A DNA stretch of 64,000 nucleotides, taken from contig JAIDQQ010000032.1 in NCBI GenBank assembly GCA_029062165.1, positions 67,806 through 131,805 of the forward strand. The letters run 5' to 3'. The translations under genes and the position numbers were made by a program. The notes beneath the pieces were generated by a model. It worked only from the letters and a program-made list of their open reading frames with translations, was not told the DNA's origin and searched no databases. Below are positions 19,283 to 28,901 of the stretch, in pieces. This stretch comes from Ruminococcus sp. (GTDB taxonomy: Bacteria > Bacillota > Clostridia > Oscillospirales > Ruminococcaceae). Positions within the stretch are counted from its first letter, which is position 1; each line of letters begins with the position of its first letter.

Positions 19283-21526
19283 TTATTTTTTTAGTAAAGC
19301 GTCAATTACTTCGGAAGTTGTCGGGAGGTCTTCAGCACTTAAAAGACTGATACCAACAAGCTGAATAGCAAGAGCGTCTGTAGAAGTTATACCGTCGCCG
19401 TGATTTACTACGTCAGCGGCGTTGACGTTTGTAATCGTGTATTCGTCCGGATTTGCGACAGCCTGCATTATAAATACAGCATCTGCTAAACTTACCTCGC
19501 CATCACCGTTAGCGTCACCGGCTTTTACGTCTGAATCTGTAGGCTTTGGAGCAGAACCTATTGAAAGTTTAGCAGGGGTATCTGTGGAAGTTTTTGTTTC
19601 GCTGTTCCATACATTTGACCACCATATCTGAATTTCAACATTCTTTACGGAAGCCGGAATCTTTGAAACATCTACTTCAACTTCAAGTTTACCGTCTTTA
19701 CCTACATTACCGCTCCAGTCAATAGAAGTCCATTCGTCAGCCTCGTAGCAGATACCACCGCCGACGGAAGCTGTAGCTGTACCCTCTATTGTGAATTTAA
19801 GAGTTTTTTCGCCTTTGAGTTCAACAGGAAGTTTTATGACATCAAATACAAAATCTCCTGTAACTGTAGTTGTAGTAGTTGTTGTACTGCCGTTGCTGGA
19901 AGTTGTCTGTGTAGTAGTAGTTGTACCAGTCGGCTTAGGCTTTTCGGGAGTATCAACGAGTACGCCCTTATTAACAATAGCAGACTTTATAACAGTAGTC
20001 TTGCCGTTAGCTCTTATTATAACGCTGTTAAGAGTGGAAGTATCACCCCATGCATTAGCAATATCGTCAGATGAGAAGTAAGCTATACCGTTCTTTTCGT
20101 CTATGTAGTAAGGTTTAACGGTAGTCCAGCCACCCCAATCGGCGTCCATGAATGCGAGTTCAGGGTCTCCGCCTTTGTACTGTACGGCAATATCCTTATC
20201 CTTAAATTCAGCGAATTTTATAATCTGAGCAGGTGAACCCTCTTTACCGTCTACACTGCTGTCGTAATCACCGGCAGTATTTTTTATTTCCGTACCCTTT
20301 GAAATATCGTCATGTTTGTACTGCTTCTGTGTTGTGAAGTCTTTAGCACCCCATACTATAGAATCGTCAGCGTGTACAGCCATCATAGCATCTATAACCT
20401 GACCTGAATCTTCGTACCATGTATTAGTGTCTCTGTCGAGGTAGTCGTGTGCTTCGGACTGGTCTGAATTACCTCTTGCGTCGTTATCCCAGAGTACACA
20501 TGGGAAACCGTAACTCTTTGCAAGTGAAATGTATGCTGTAGCCCATTCGCAACGAGCCTCTGTGTTATTGAAGTTTGAGGCACTGAATTCGCCGAGAATA
20601 ACCGGAATGTTGTTATCAATGAATGTCTTACGGATATTCTTTAAAATGCCTTCGAGGTCTGTGGCGTATGTTTCGGAGAATGTATTGTGATTGCCGTCAC
20701 CCATACAGAAATCATACGGTGAATAAGCGTGTACGGAAGCAGCTACATATGGGTCATTCGGAATTTTAAGACCGGACATCATATTAATGTCGCTACCTGA
20801 AGCACAGTACGGCGGACAAGATAAAAGTCTTGTATCCTTATACGGTGATTCTACACTTCTTACGGTGTCTACAAAATCCTGATTAAGTTTGTTTACAACC
20901 TCAAAGAGTTTTTCAGTAGGAGCGCCAGGAGCTAACCACCATTCGTAATCTGTACCGGCGGCACGAGGTTCATTCATACCCTCAAAAATAAGATGCTGGT
21001 CATAGTCCTTGAATTCTTCGGCAATCTGTTTCCAGATATTTTTAAGCTGTGCGGACATTTCGTCATAAGCCTTATCAAAATCGGGTCTGTTAATCCATTC
21101 TTCGTGGTGGATATTAAGGATAACATACATATCATTCTTGTAGCAGTAGTCAACAACTTCACGGACACGAGCCATCCATTCGGGGTCAATTTTACCGGAA
21201 GCGTCGAGGTGCTGATACCATGTAGTAGGAAGTCTTACGGTATTGAAACCTTTAGCCTTTACAGCGTCGAAAGTTTCCTGAGTAGCTTTCGGATTACCCC
21301 ATGCAATTTCAGAATCGAGACCGGATTTACCTACAGCGTCGAGTGAGTTACCGTAGTTCCAACCGATTTTCATATTCTTTGTGATTTCAAAAGCCGTCAT
21401 AATATCGTCGGCGGCGTCAGCGGACATCTTGTCATTAAGCGGTGCGAAATTAAGTGCGGACATCATGCATACAGCAGCTGCCGAAAGGCTTACTATACGC
21501 TTGAATCCTTTTGATTTATTGTACAT
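19283..21526 (-). CDS. Secreted GH5 endoglucanase with additional C-terminal modules and a type I-like dockerin
   Basis: Signal peptide; GH5 acid/base IFEGMNEPRAAG and nucleophile VILGEFSASN; Thr-rich linker TTTTQTTSSNGSTTTTTTT; dockerin DANGDGEVSLADAVFIMQ ... NAADVVNHGDGITSTDALAIQ. Start reset to 21526. Confidence 0.93.
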   Translation of the reverse strand: MYNKSKGFKRIVSLSAAAVCMMSALNFAPLNDKMSADAADDIMTAFEITKNMKIGWNYGNSLDAVGKSGLDSEIAWGNPKATQETFDAVKAKGFNTVRLPTTWYQHLDASGKIDPEWMARVREVVDYCYKNDMYVILNIHHEEWINRPDFDKAYDEMSAQLKNIWKQIAEEFKDYDQHLIFEGMNEPRAAGTDYEWWLAPGAPTEKLFEVVNKLNQDFVDTVRSVESPYKDTRLLSCPPYCASGSDINMMSGLKIPNDPYVAASVHAYSPYDFCMGDGNHNTFSETYATDLEGILKNIRKTFIDNNIPVILGEFSASNFNNTEARCEWATAYISLAKSYGFPCVLWDNDARGNSDQSEAHDYLDRDTNTWYEDSGQVIDAMMAVHADDSIVWGAKDFTTQKQYKHDDISKGTEIKNTAGDYDSSVDGKEGSPAQIIKFAEFKDKDIAVQYKGGDPELAFMDADWGGWTTVKPYYIDEKNGIAYFSSDDIANAWGDTSTLNSVIIRANGKTTVIKSAIVNKGVLVDTPEKPKPTGTTTTTQTTSSNGSTTTTTTTVTGDFVFDVIKLPVELKGEKTLKFTIEGTATASVGGGICYEADEWTSIDWSGNVGKDGKLEVEVDVSKIPASVKNVEIQIWWSNVWNSETKTSTDTPAKLSIGSAPKPTDSDVKAGDANGDGEVSLADAVFIMQAVANPDEYTITNVNAADVVNHGDGITSTDALAIQLVGISLLSAEDLPTTSEVIDALLKK

Positions 21527-21758
21527 TGCCAGTACCCTCCATAATTCAAATTTTTTAAGAACATAATTATATGCCAATTTAATTTTATCATATTAGTAGA
21601 AAAAAGTCAATACAATATGTGCATTTTCTACAAATTACGGCGTACAAATTTAACGGTCATATTTTGGCAATATTGTATAAATATTTTTCAATAAAGAATC
21701 CGTAATAATTATCTGATTTTTAATAACAAAAATATTTTAATAATATAATCGTGGGAAA

Positions 21759-21795
21759 AAAATTCCCCTGTCGGTGTGACAGAGGAATTTTTTTA
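21759..21795 (-). terminator. Terminator downstream of the YfhO-like gene (likely bidirectional)
   Basis: AAAAAATTCCCCTGTC-ggtgt-GACAGAGGAATTTTTTT. Confidence 0.75.
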
Positions 21796-21796
21796 A

Positions 21797-24700
21797 TTAT
21801 TCTTTGTCTTTCTGGTCTGTTTCGTCATCGTCGGATTCGTCATTATTATCGGGTTTTTTCTGAACGAGTTCCTGTTCAGCTACTGCACCTTTAGTCTTGA
21901 TAATCTGTACTTTTTTCTTGCCGGATTCTTCATTGGTTGCAGATTCCGGATTTTCCTTTTCTTTCCGGATTGCTATGAGAACTTCATTATTCTTTTTGTC
22001 GTACATATAGAAAAGTACAATTATTCCGATACCAAGAATAAGGGTAAACATACCGAGATTAAAACCAGGGGGTGTATACTTCATAGTGATAGTATGTTCA
22101 CCGGCAGGAAGTTTAAGTCCGATAGTTGATTCAAGTGCTATGACTGTTCCGGTGTCAATGTCGGAGTTGTTCTGGTAACGTACAGTGCCGTCTTCATTCT
22201 TGATTTCTGTTATAAGATTATTAGCTTTTTTGCCGTCTATTTTGAGTGTCCAGCCGTCTTCATACGGAATTGTAGTGAATAACATCTGACCTTCAGCGAT
22301 ATTTACAGTACCTTCAAGATACCTGTCGTTTGATACTTCTGTATCCACTATAAACTGGTGCTGTTTAAGCTGTTCGATGTCGTTGTGGAATGCTTCGTAA
22401 TCGAGGTTATAAAGCTGTAAACCACCGTTCTGTTTGAACATGAAGTGTTCATTAGAGCCGACGTAATTTGCACTGCCTTCAGTTTTCGTGATTGTGAAAC
22501 GTACTTCAATTTCAGTACCGGCATCATATGAACCAAGTCTTACGATAGGTCTTATGTGGTCTTTGAGGTAGTTTCCGTATTCCTGATGATTGTAGTAATT
22601 GCCGTTTTCGTCCTTGTCGGTGGATACCCATATATTTACGCCCTTATAGAAATCGCTGTCTATGTGCATATATACGGGACCGTCATAAAGAGTTTTGATA
22701 TGCATATTTACAACAGGGTCAATAGCGTTCGGGAGTGCGTCATAAGCGTGGTGTACCTTGCTTTGAATAACATTTCCGTCTTCGTCAGTAGGTGAATAAA
22801 TACTGTGTCTGACTTGATTAGGGTCAAATACGGAATCACCCTCATATGCTTCCGGTTCGATACGCTTGTAATATTCCTTGAAACCGTTTATTGTAATAGC
22901 ACCTGTTTCGGAAGTCTGGAAATCTGTATTTCCTGTAAGCGTACTAAGGAAAATATTCATGCTGTTGAACTGGTTATCATTGCCGAGGTGTCCTAACATG
23001 AGTAACTCTTCACTTGCACCGTATGCGACTGAAAGAGCGTCTTTGTTTTCGTAGATGTCAAGAGTAGTTTCATTGCCGTTGTTGTTGATATAGGTTGTTT
23101 CGGTGACTTTTTCATAGAACGGGTCAAGCAGTGAACGATTACCAGAATTTCTGTTAGGGTCATCTATAACGTACTTGATACCTAAAAGCGAATCCGCAAC
23201 GACATTATTTCCCTTGTACTGTGTTTCATAACTTTGTATGAAGTAACCTAATGCGTCGACGAAGTTGATTGCCTTTGCGTTCATTACGGAACTTGAATGC
23301 GATATACCTTTCAGACCGTATGCGAGATTGTCATTTACACAACGCTGATATGTTTTTTCCGCACGGTAGAAGCCGTCGTCATAATCTTCAAGATAATTCA
23401 CAACGTCCGGAGCTGACATTATTTCGTCATATGTGGATTTGTCGGAATATGCAACTTCCTTGTTTATTTTCTTGAAAGTATCATAAGCATTATATCCAGC
23501 CTCGAAGAATACGAGACACGCAACCGCTATTGACATTGCATTTTTTGCAGATTTTTTCTTGGCGTTACTGTAGAAGTACAGATATATAAGATATACCGCT
23601 GCAAGAAGTGTACCGAATACAAGCGTACCTAACCATAATTCTTCATGAGTGTCACTGTGATATGTTTCAGTGGTTTTGTAAGGTACTGTTGCAACGTACT
23701 TGTATTTGTCCTGATTGTAGTTGTATTTCGGCATACGTTCGTTGAAGAACGCCACAAGTACAGCTATACCGGCGAAAACTCCTACAGCATGTCCTACCGG
23801 AAGTTTATAGCCGTCAAGATTCGAGAACGCTTCAGCAGCCATTGCAACAAATATGAACGATACAATGAATGAATATCTGTATGGCAACCAGTTAGGGTCT
23901 TGTCCACCGTGCCATAACATATTTATCGGCTTGACATACATACTTGTAATCATTATGATTGTAAGAAGTCCGTAACCTATTTTGCGGTTAGTCTTGATTT
24001 TCTTGTTCATGAAGAACAGCGGTAAAAGTGTAAGAGTAAGCACACCGCAGTAAATTTCCGGTCTGCCGTACATTCTTGAACCTTCGTCGACGTTTACTGA
24101 ATAATACTGATTCGGTAACATTATTGATATAAGTTCCAGTAACTCAAACATATGCTTGTAACTGAAATCCGGTTCGGAGAAGTTGAATTTACCGTTTGAA
24201 AGTCCGTTATAAACCGGCAGTATCATGAATATACTGCACATGAGGACTACTATTGTAGACAGTCCCATACGCACAAATGTCTTGAAATACTCACCGGCAT
24301 TCCTGAACTTCCGTTTTGTACCGAAGAACAGATAGTAGAAGAAGTATATCGCTACAAAAATCGCAATCATGTAACCGATATAAAATTCTGCTACGAACAT
24401 TACGGCAAGCGGAATTATATAATTCAGTTTTCTGCCGTCGTCGATAAGGTATTCCACACCGAGTATTATAAGCGGGAGAAAAACAGGTCCGTCAATCCAC
24501 ATAGGGTCAATAAGCTGTATTGCAACATAACTCATAAGGGCGTACATTGTTGAAAACAGTATCGACTGCATTGCCGGAACATTTTTAGATTTCTGTGCAT
24601 ATATACAGAAAGTAAGTCCTGCTGTACCGACTTTACATAACTGCATAATCATCATGGCTTCAAGGAGCATACTTCTCGGCATGAGAATGACTATCAGTGT

Positions 24701-25033
24701 AAAGGGACTTGCAAGGTAGTAACCAGTTATACCCATAAATTCGCCGGAGAGGTTACGGCTCCAGTTATAGAACACACTACCGTCACCCCAGAAAGCGTCA
24801 CGGATAGCCTCAAAGTAGTAGATATACTGTCCGTTTAGGTCAAGGGCGAGTACGGAGCGTTCGTTAAATGGGTAGATGCCGAAAAAGGCATACGCTATGA
24901 GTGTAAGCAGAGCAGGTATCAGGAATGCTAAAACGTAATAAAGTGGTTTGTACTTCACTTTAGTTTTCGACGCTATAACATCTGATGCGGTAAATGCCGG
25001 CTTCTGCTTTGAGCCGGTTTTTGATTTGGACAA
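21797..25033 (-). CDS. YfhO-family large membrane protein
   Basis: Multi-TM protein with ALDLNGQYIYYFEAIRDAFWGDGSVFYNWSRNLSGEFMG and a C-terminal GEHTITMKYTPPGFNLGMFTLILG, as in YfhO; acidic C-tail. Confidence 0.88.
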   Translation of the reverse strand: MSKSKTGSKQKPAFTASDVIASKTKVKYKPLYYVLAFLIPALLTLIAYAFFGIYPFNERSVLALDLNGQYIYYFEAIRDAFWGDGSVFYNWSRNLSGEFMGITGYYLASPFTLIVILMPRSMLLEAMMIMQLCKVGTAGLTFCIYAQKSKNVPAMQSILFSTMYALMSYVAIQLIDPMWIDGPVFLPLIILGVEYLIDDGRKLNYIIPLAVMFVAEFYIGYMIAIFVAIYFFYYLFFGTKRKFRNAGEYFKTFVRMGLSTIVVLMCSIFMILPVYNGLSNGKFNFSEPDFSYKHMFELLELISIMLPNQYYSVNVDEGSRMYGRPEIYCGVLTLTLLPLFFMNKKIKTNRKIGYGLLTIIMITSMYVKPINMLWHGGQDPNWLPYRYSFIVSFIFVAMAAEAFSNLDGYKLPVGHAVGVFAGIAVLVAFFNERMPKYNYNQDKYKYVATVPYKTTETYHSDTHEELWLGTLVFGTLLAAVYLIYLYFYSNAKKKSAKNAMSIAVACLVFFEAGYNAYDTFKKINKEVAYSDKSTYDEIMSAPDVVNYLEDYDDGFYRAEKTYQRCVNDNLAYGLKGISHSSSVMNAKAINFVDALGYFIQSYETQYKGNNVVADSLLGIKYVIDDPNRNSGNRSLLDPFYEKVTETTYINNNGNETTLDIYENKDALSVAYGASEELLMLGHLGNDNQFNSMNIFLSTLTGNTDFQTSETGAITINGFKEYYKRIEPEAYEGDSVFDPNQVRHSIYSPTDEDGNVIQSKVHHAYDALPNAIDPVVNMHIKTLYDGPVYMHIDSDFYKGVNIWVSTDKDENGNYYNHQEYGNYLKDHIRPIVRLGSYDAGTEIEVRFTITKTEGSANYVGSNEHFMFKQNGGLQLYNLDYEAFHNDIEQLKQHQFIVDTEVSNDRYLEGTVNIAEGQMLFTTIPYEDGWTLKIDGKKANNLITEIKNEDGTVRYQNNSDIDTGTVIALESTIGLKLPAGEHTITMKYTPPGFNLGMFTLILGIGIIVLFYMYDKKNNEVLIAIRKEKENPESATNEESGKKKVQIIKTKGAVAEQELVQKKPDNNDESDDDETDQKDKE

Positions 25034-25252
25034 AATTTATGCCTCCTTTTCTAAGGGGAAAGATTTTGAAATTTGAAAAAAAGCCTTATAAGCTGTAATC
25101 CCCTATTTTATCATTAACCATTATACTATACTTTTTCCGATAATGCAAGAGATTATTTCAATTTTCATATTATTTGACGTTCAGAACGTTAAAAACTCTC
25201 ACTTTACCGTAAAAAAAACTTCCCGTTCATGACAGGAAGTTTCAGATAATAT

Positions 25253-26017
25253 TCAGTTTTCGTAGTAAGTAACGGTAACGCCTTTATCTTCCAGTAATTT
25301 CACGTTATCTTCTGAAATATCTCCTTCATGAACTTTTAACACTTTCAGGGAATCCATTTCCAAAATACCCGATATATCTTCTATTTCGTCTAAAGATAAA
25401 TATAAATTTTCAACATAATCAAAATCCGCAAATATTGAACTGTCTTTCAAAACATAATTTCTGAAAGGTTCTTCTATAATATAATCAGGAATTGTTGAAG
25501 CTATTATAGATAAATCTTTAATTGACTTACATTCCGCTAATGGTTTAAGATTTTTAATATCACTTAAAAGTATTATTATTTTAGGAATTGTATCACTGTT
25601 AAAACCTGTAAAATCAACATCAAAACAATCGTGTATGTATAATTCTTCTAAATTAAATGAGTTGATTTTTTCAATATCCGCACTGCCTATATAAGAAAGA
25701 AATATCTCTAAGTACTTCATATTAGGAAAATCGTTAAGTTGTGAAATTGTGTTTTCTTTAGCCTGTTCTAATTCCATGTCCTCAAGTTCAGTACATTTGT
25801 TTACTTCTCTTATATTGGTAATGTCAAAATCTATCCAATAGTCAATATCATCTTTTTTTGTAAGGTTAGTGCCTCTTATTGTCTTAATATCATTTCTGTA
25901 GATTTTTTTATTTATTACCGCATAATGTTTATCAAAGTAGATAAATCCGGCAATAAGGCATACTATAACTACAGTCATAACGGCTATACCTATAATTTTA
26001 AGTTTTTTTGCTTTCAT
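25253..26017 (-). CDS. LRR-like single-TM protein, tandem paralogue 1
   Basis: N-terminal TM then leucine-rich-repeat-like strands; C-terminus KLLEDKGVTVTYYEN. Confidence 0.75.
   Translation of the reverse strand: MKAKKLKIIGIAVMTVVIVCLIAGFIYFDKHYAVINKKIYRNDIKTIRGTNLTKKDDIDYWIDFDITNIREVNKCTELEDMELEQAKENTISQLNDFPNMKYLEIFLSYIGSADIEKINSFNLEELYIHDCFDVDFTGFNSDTIPKIIILLSDIKNLKPLAECKSIKDLSIIASTIPDYIIEEPFRNYVLKDSSIFADFDYVENLYLSLDEIEDISGILEMDSLKVLKVHEGDISEDNVKLLEDKGVTVTYYEN
25263..25319 (+). repeat. 57-nt identical tract, copy 1 (3' end of LRR-like gene)
   Basis: TAGTAAGTAACGGTAACGCCTTTATCTTCCAGTAATTTCACGTTATCTTCTGAAATA; same in copies at 26034 and 26755. Confidence 0.95.
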
Positions 26018-26029
26018 AGTTATTCCCCC

Positions 26030-26737
26030 TCAATAGTAAGTAACGGTAACGCCTTTATCTTCCAGTAATTTCACGTTATCTTCTGAAATAGCTTCTTTTT
26101 TAACTTTCAATGTCTTTAAGGAATCCATTTCAAGAATACCCGATATATCTTCTATGCTGTTTACATATGATAACCATAATTCTTCAAGATAATCAAAATC
26201 GGCAAATATTGAACTGTCTTTCATAACATACTTTTTGTCATTTTCTTTGATAATACAATCAGAAATTGTTGAATCGACTATACATATGTCTTTAAGTGAT
26301 TTACATTCCGCTAATGGTTTAAAATTTTTAATATCACTTGAATATAACTGTATATAAGAAATTGTATCACTGTTAAAACCTGTAAAATCAATATCACACC
26401 AATTAAAATACAGATTTTCCAGTTTATCAAACTGACTTATTTTTTCACAGTCTTTACTGCTTATATTACAATTAGCTATCATTAAAAGAGTAAGATTATG
26501 AAAATTGCGGAGTTTAGAAAATGAATTTTCCTTGTTTGCTGTTATAAAAAGGTTTTCAACTTCACGGCATTTATTTAATTGTCTGATATTTCTGTTGTTA
26601 TCTAAATCCACAAAGTTTATTTCTTTGACATCAGTTTTAAATGTTCTACTGCCAATTTTTGCATAATGCGTATTGTAATATATAAGGCATACTATAATAA
26701 TGAATATACCTATAATTTTAAATTTTTTTGCTTTCAT
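26030..26737 (-). CDS. LRR-like single-TM protein, tandem paralogue 2
   Basis: Similar to flanking ORFs; C-terminus KLLEDKGVTVTYY; lacks the TNLTKKDDID block present in copies 1 and 3. Confidence 0.75.
   Translation of the reverse strand: MKAKKFKIIGIFIIIVCLIYYNTHYAKIGSRTFKTDVKEINFVDLDNNRNIRQLNKCREVENLFITANKENSFSKLRNFHNLTLLMIANCNISSKDCEKISQFDKLENLYFNWCDIDFTGFNSDTISYIQLYSSDIKNFKPLAECKSLKDICIVDSTISDCIIKENDKKYVMKDSSIFADFDYLEELWLSYVNSIEDISGILEMDSLKTLKVKKEAISEDNVKLLEDKGVTVTYY
26034..26090 (+). repeat. 57-nt identical tract, copy 2
   Basis: Identical to 25263-25319. Confidence 0.95.
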
Positions 26738-26750
26738 AGTTATTAACTCC

Positions 26751-27488
26751 TCAATAGTAAGTAACGGTAACGCCTTTATCTTCCAGTAATTTCACGTTAT
26801 CTTCTGAAATAGCATCTTTTTTAACTTCCAATGTCTTTAAGGAATCCATTTCCAAAATACCGGATATATCTTCTATCCTGTCTATAGATAAACTCAATGA
26901 TTCAATATAATCAAAGTCTGTAAATACTGAAATATCTTCTATAATATTATTGTCATGAATTTCTGAAGACCATACAAGTATATTTTTAAGTGATTCACAT
27001 TCAGATAATACTTCAAAATTTTTAGCCTTAATATATCCCCATAATTCTATATACGAAATTGTATCACTATTAAAGCCTTTAAAATCAACATCAGCATTAT
27101 GAATCTCCAATGATTGCAGATTATCAAACTGACTTATTTTTTCACAGTCCGCACTGCTTATATCAGAATTCATTATCGTTAAATATTTAAGATTATGAAA
27201 ATCGTTTAATTTGGAAATTATATTATCACTGGCACTTAATAAATTCATTTCCTCAAGTTCAGTACATTTGTTTACTTCTCTTATATCGGTAATATTAAAA
27301 TTTATAAAACAGTCAATATCATCTTTTTTTGTAAGGTTAGTGCCTGTTATTGTCTTAATATCATTCCTGAAGATTTTTTTATTTATTACAGTATAATGTG
27401 TATCAAAGTAGATAAATCCGGCAATAAGGCTGAATAAAACTGCATATACAGCAAGTGTACCTATAATATTAAGTTTTTTTGATTTCAT
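26751..27488 (-). CDS. LRR-like single-TM protein, tandem paralogue 3
   Basis: Similar to the two preceding ORFs; C-terminus KLLEDKGVTVTYY. Confidence 0.75.
   Translation of the reverse strand: MKSKKLNIIGTLAVYAVLFSLIAGFIYFDTHYTVINKKIFRNDIKTITGTNLTKKDDIDCFINFNITDIREVNKCTELEEMNLLSASDNIISKLNDFHNLKYLTIMNSDISSADCEKISQFDNLQSLEIHNADVDFKGFNSDTISYIELWGYIKAKNFEVLSECESLKNILVWSSEIHDNNIIEDISVFTDFDYIESLSLSIDRIEDISGILEMDSLKTLEVKKDAISEDNVKLLEDKGVTVTYY
26755..26811 (+). repeat. 57-nt identical tract, copy 3
   Basis: Identical to 25263-25319. Confidence 0.95.
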
Positions 27489-27497
27489 AAGTTTTCA

Positions 27498-27540
27498 CCC
27501 CCTTTAATTATGAATTATGCATTATGAATTATTAATTGTC
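27498..27540. repeat. AT-rich intergenic repeat of AATTATGAATTAT / ATTAATTATTAATT type
   Basis: TTAATTATGAATTATGCATTATGAATTATTAATTG; related blocks around 37405-37446, 37490-37535 and 59078-59104. Confidence 0.55.
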
Positions 27541-28467
27541 CTACTTGTTTTTCCATTTCAGCAGGATAAAAGCCGTCATACCGGTAAGAACTACCATAAG
27601 CAGAATCGCAAACCACGTATAAGGTAACGGCAAATCTACTGTATTTATCCCATAGAACGCAAATATTATATTAGGTATTTCCAGTATGACTGTTATTATA
27701 GTAAGTCTCCACATTACAATATTCTGATTATTCGAGATTATCGCAGAAAAGCCGTCCATCATATTGGAGAGAATACTTGTATATATATTTGACATTTCAA
27801 TAGCCTGTTTTATTTCAATGAGGAGGTCTTCGAGTAAATCCTGGTCTTCTTCGTAGAGACGTATCACACGTCCACGGAATATTTTTTCAATAGTAGCTTC
27901 GTTGGCTTTTAAGGACGTCGAAAAGTATACGAGGGATTTTTCAAGGGCGAGTAACTGCATAAGGAGTTCATTTTTCATAGCGTCGTGAAGTTCCTGCTCC
28001 GCTGATGTAGATATTTTATCAATCTGTTTCAGGTACAACAGAAACAATGCGGCGATTCTAAGCAGTAACTGCAATACGAATCTTGTCTTGAATGCCGGTT
28101 TAAGATTACGTATACTGCCGTCGGTAGCCTCTTTGAGTACCTGTGTTTCCTTGACGGATATAGTAAAAACGTTTTTATCGGTGATAATAATTCCTAACGG
28201 TTGTGTATAGAATAGTCTTGTTTCCTCGCCGTCCATAGCAGATACCGGAGTATCTATTATTACAAGTGTCTGATTGTCTTCGCACTCTATACGTGAGGAT
28301 TCTTCCTCGTCGACGGAAGAACGCACAAAACCACTGTCGAGACCGTACACTTCAATGAGTTCCTCGACTTCCTGCGGAGTAGGGTTTATTACCGATACCC
28401 AACAACCGTCAATTCGTTCGTTGCATGGGCATAATACGCCGTTATCAGATGTGTAGAAGTTTATCAT
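27541..28467 (-). CDS. corA: CorA-family Mg2+ (divalent cation) transporter
   Basis: C-terminal two TMs with AFYGINTVDLPLPYTWFAIL (GxN motif YGIN), preceding long helices. Confidence 0.88.
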   Translation of the reverse strand: MINFYTSDNGVLCPCNERIDGCWVSVINPTPQEVEELIEVYGLDSGFVRSSVDEEESSRIECEDNQTLVIIDTPVSAMDGEETRLFYTQPLGIIITDKNVFTISVKETQVLKEATDGSIRNLKPAFKTRFVLQLLLRIAALFLLYLKQIDKISTSAEQELHDAMKNELLMQLLALEKSLVYFSTSLKANEATIEKIFRGRVIRLYEEDQDLLEDLLIEIKQAIEMSNIYTSILSNMMDGFSAIISNNQNIVMWRLTIITVILEIPNIIFAFYGINTVDLPLPYTWFAILLMVVLTGMTAFILLKWKNK

Positions 28468-28494
28468 ATTAAAAATGCTCCTTTCACGGATTTT

Positions 28495-28555
28495 CCGGTC
28501 AGAAGCATCGGGAACTACAGCTACTGTCCGGATTTTAAATTTTTTTCAAGTTCCC
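28495..28555 (-). promoter_or_regulatory. Candidate structured corA leader with two interleaved helices
   Basis: Minus-strand order: GGGAACT (28555-28549), CCGGACAG (28531-28524), AGTTCCC (28516-28510), CTGACCGG (28502-28495). GGGAACT pairs with AGTTCCC; CCGGaCAG pairs with CTGaCCGG. Confidence 0.6.
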
Positions 28556-28573
28556 ATAAGGGTCAGAGTTCAT
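28535..28573 (-). CDS. Candidate corA leader peptide MNSDPYGNLKKI
   Basis: ATG at 28573 preceded by GGAGGTACTTT (strong SD, 6-7 nt spacing), stop TAA at 28535. Putative promoter upstream: TTGCAA-17 nt-TATAAT (TATAAT at 28611-28606). Confidence 0.6.
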   Translation of the reverse strand: MNSDPYGNLKKI

Positions 28574-28870
28574 AAAGTACCTCCATGAATTTTTTAGATG
28601 TTTTTATTATAGCATATTCCTTTTTCCATTGCAAGCAAAAAAAGGTACGTAATTATGAATTGAAAAAAAGACATTCCGACGGCATATGTTGATTTTTATT
28701 ACTTTTTTTGTTAATATCTGTAAATCGTTGATAAAAATTTGTCAGTTTTTACAATTGAAAAAATCACATAAACATGATAAAATATATAGTATACTCAATG
28801 TAATTATATTTCCGGAGTTTTTCAGAAGTTTTTTTTTAAAAACGTTCCGGCAGTATACTTACAGTAAAAC

Positions 28871-28894
28871 GCCGTTATGTACGGCAGATAGGAG
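28871..28894 (+). promoter_or_regulatory. Hairpin plus SD element upstream of glgP
   Basis: GCCGT-TATGT-ACGGC-AGATAGGAG; similar element precedes ppk. Confidence 0.6.
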
Positions 28895-28901
28895 AAAAAT
28901 T

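Noticed and set aside
28480-28620. M-box riboswitch upstream of corA
   Set aside because: The leader is only about 130 nt and shows none of the M-box conserved blocks I know; reported instead as a leader-peptide candidate.
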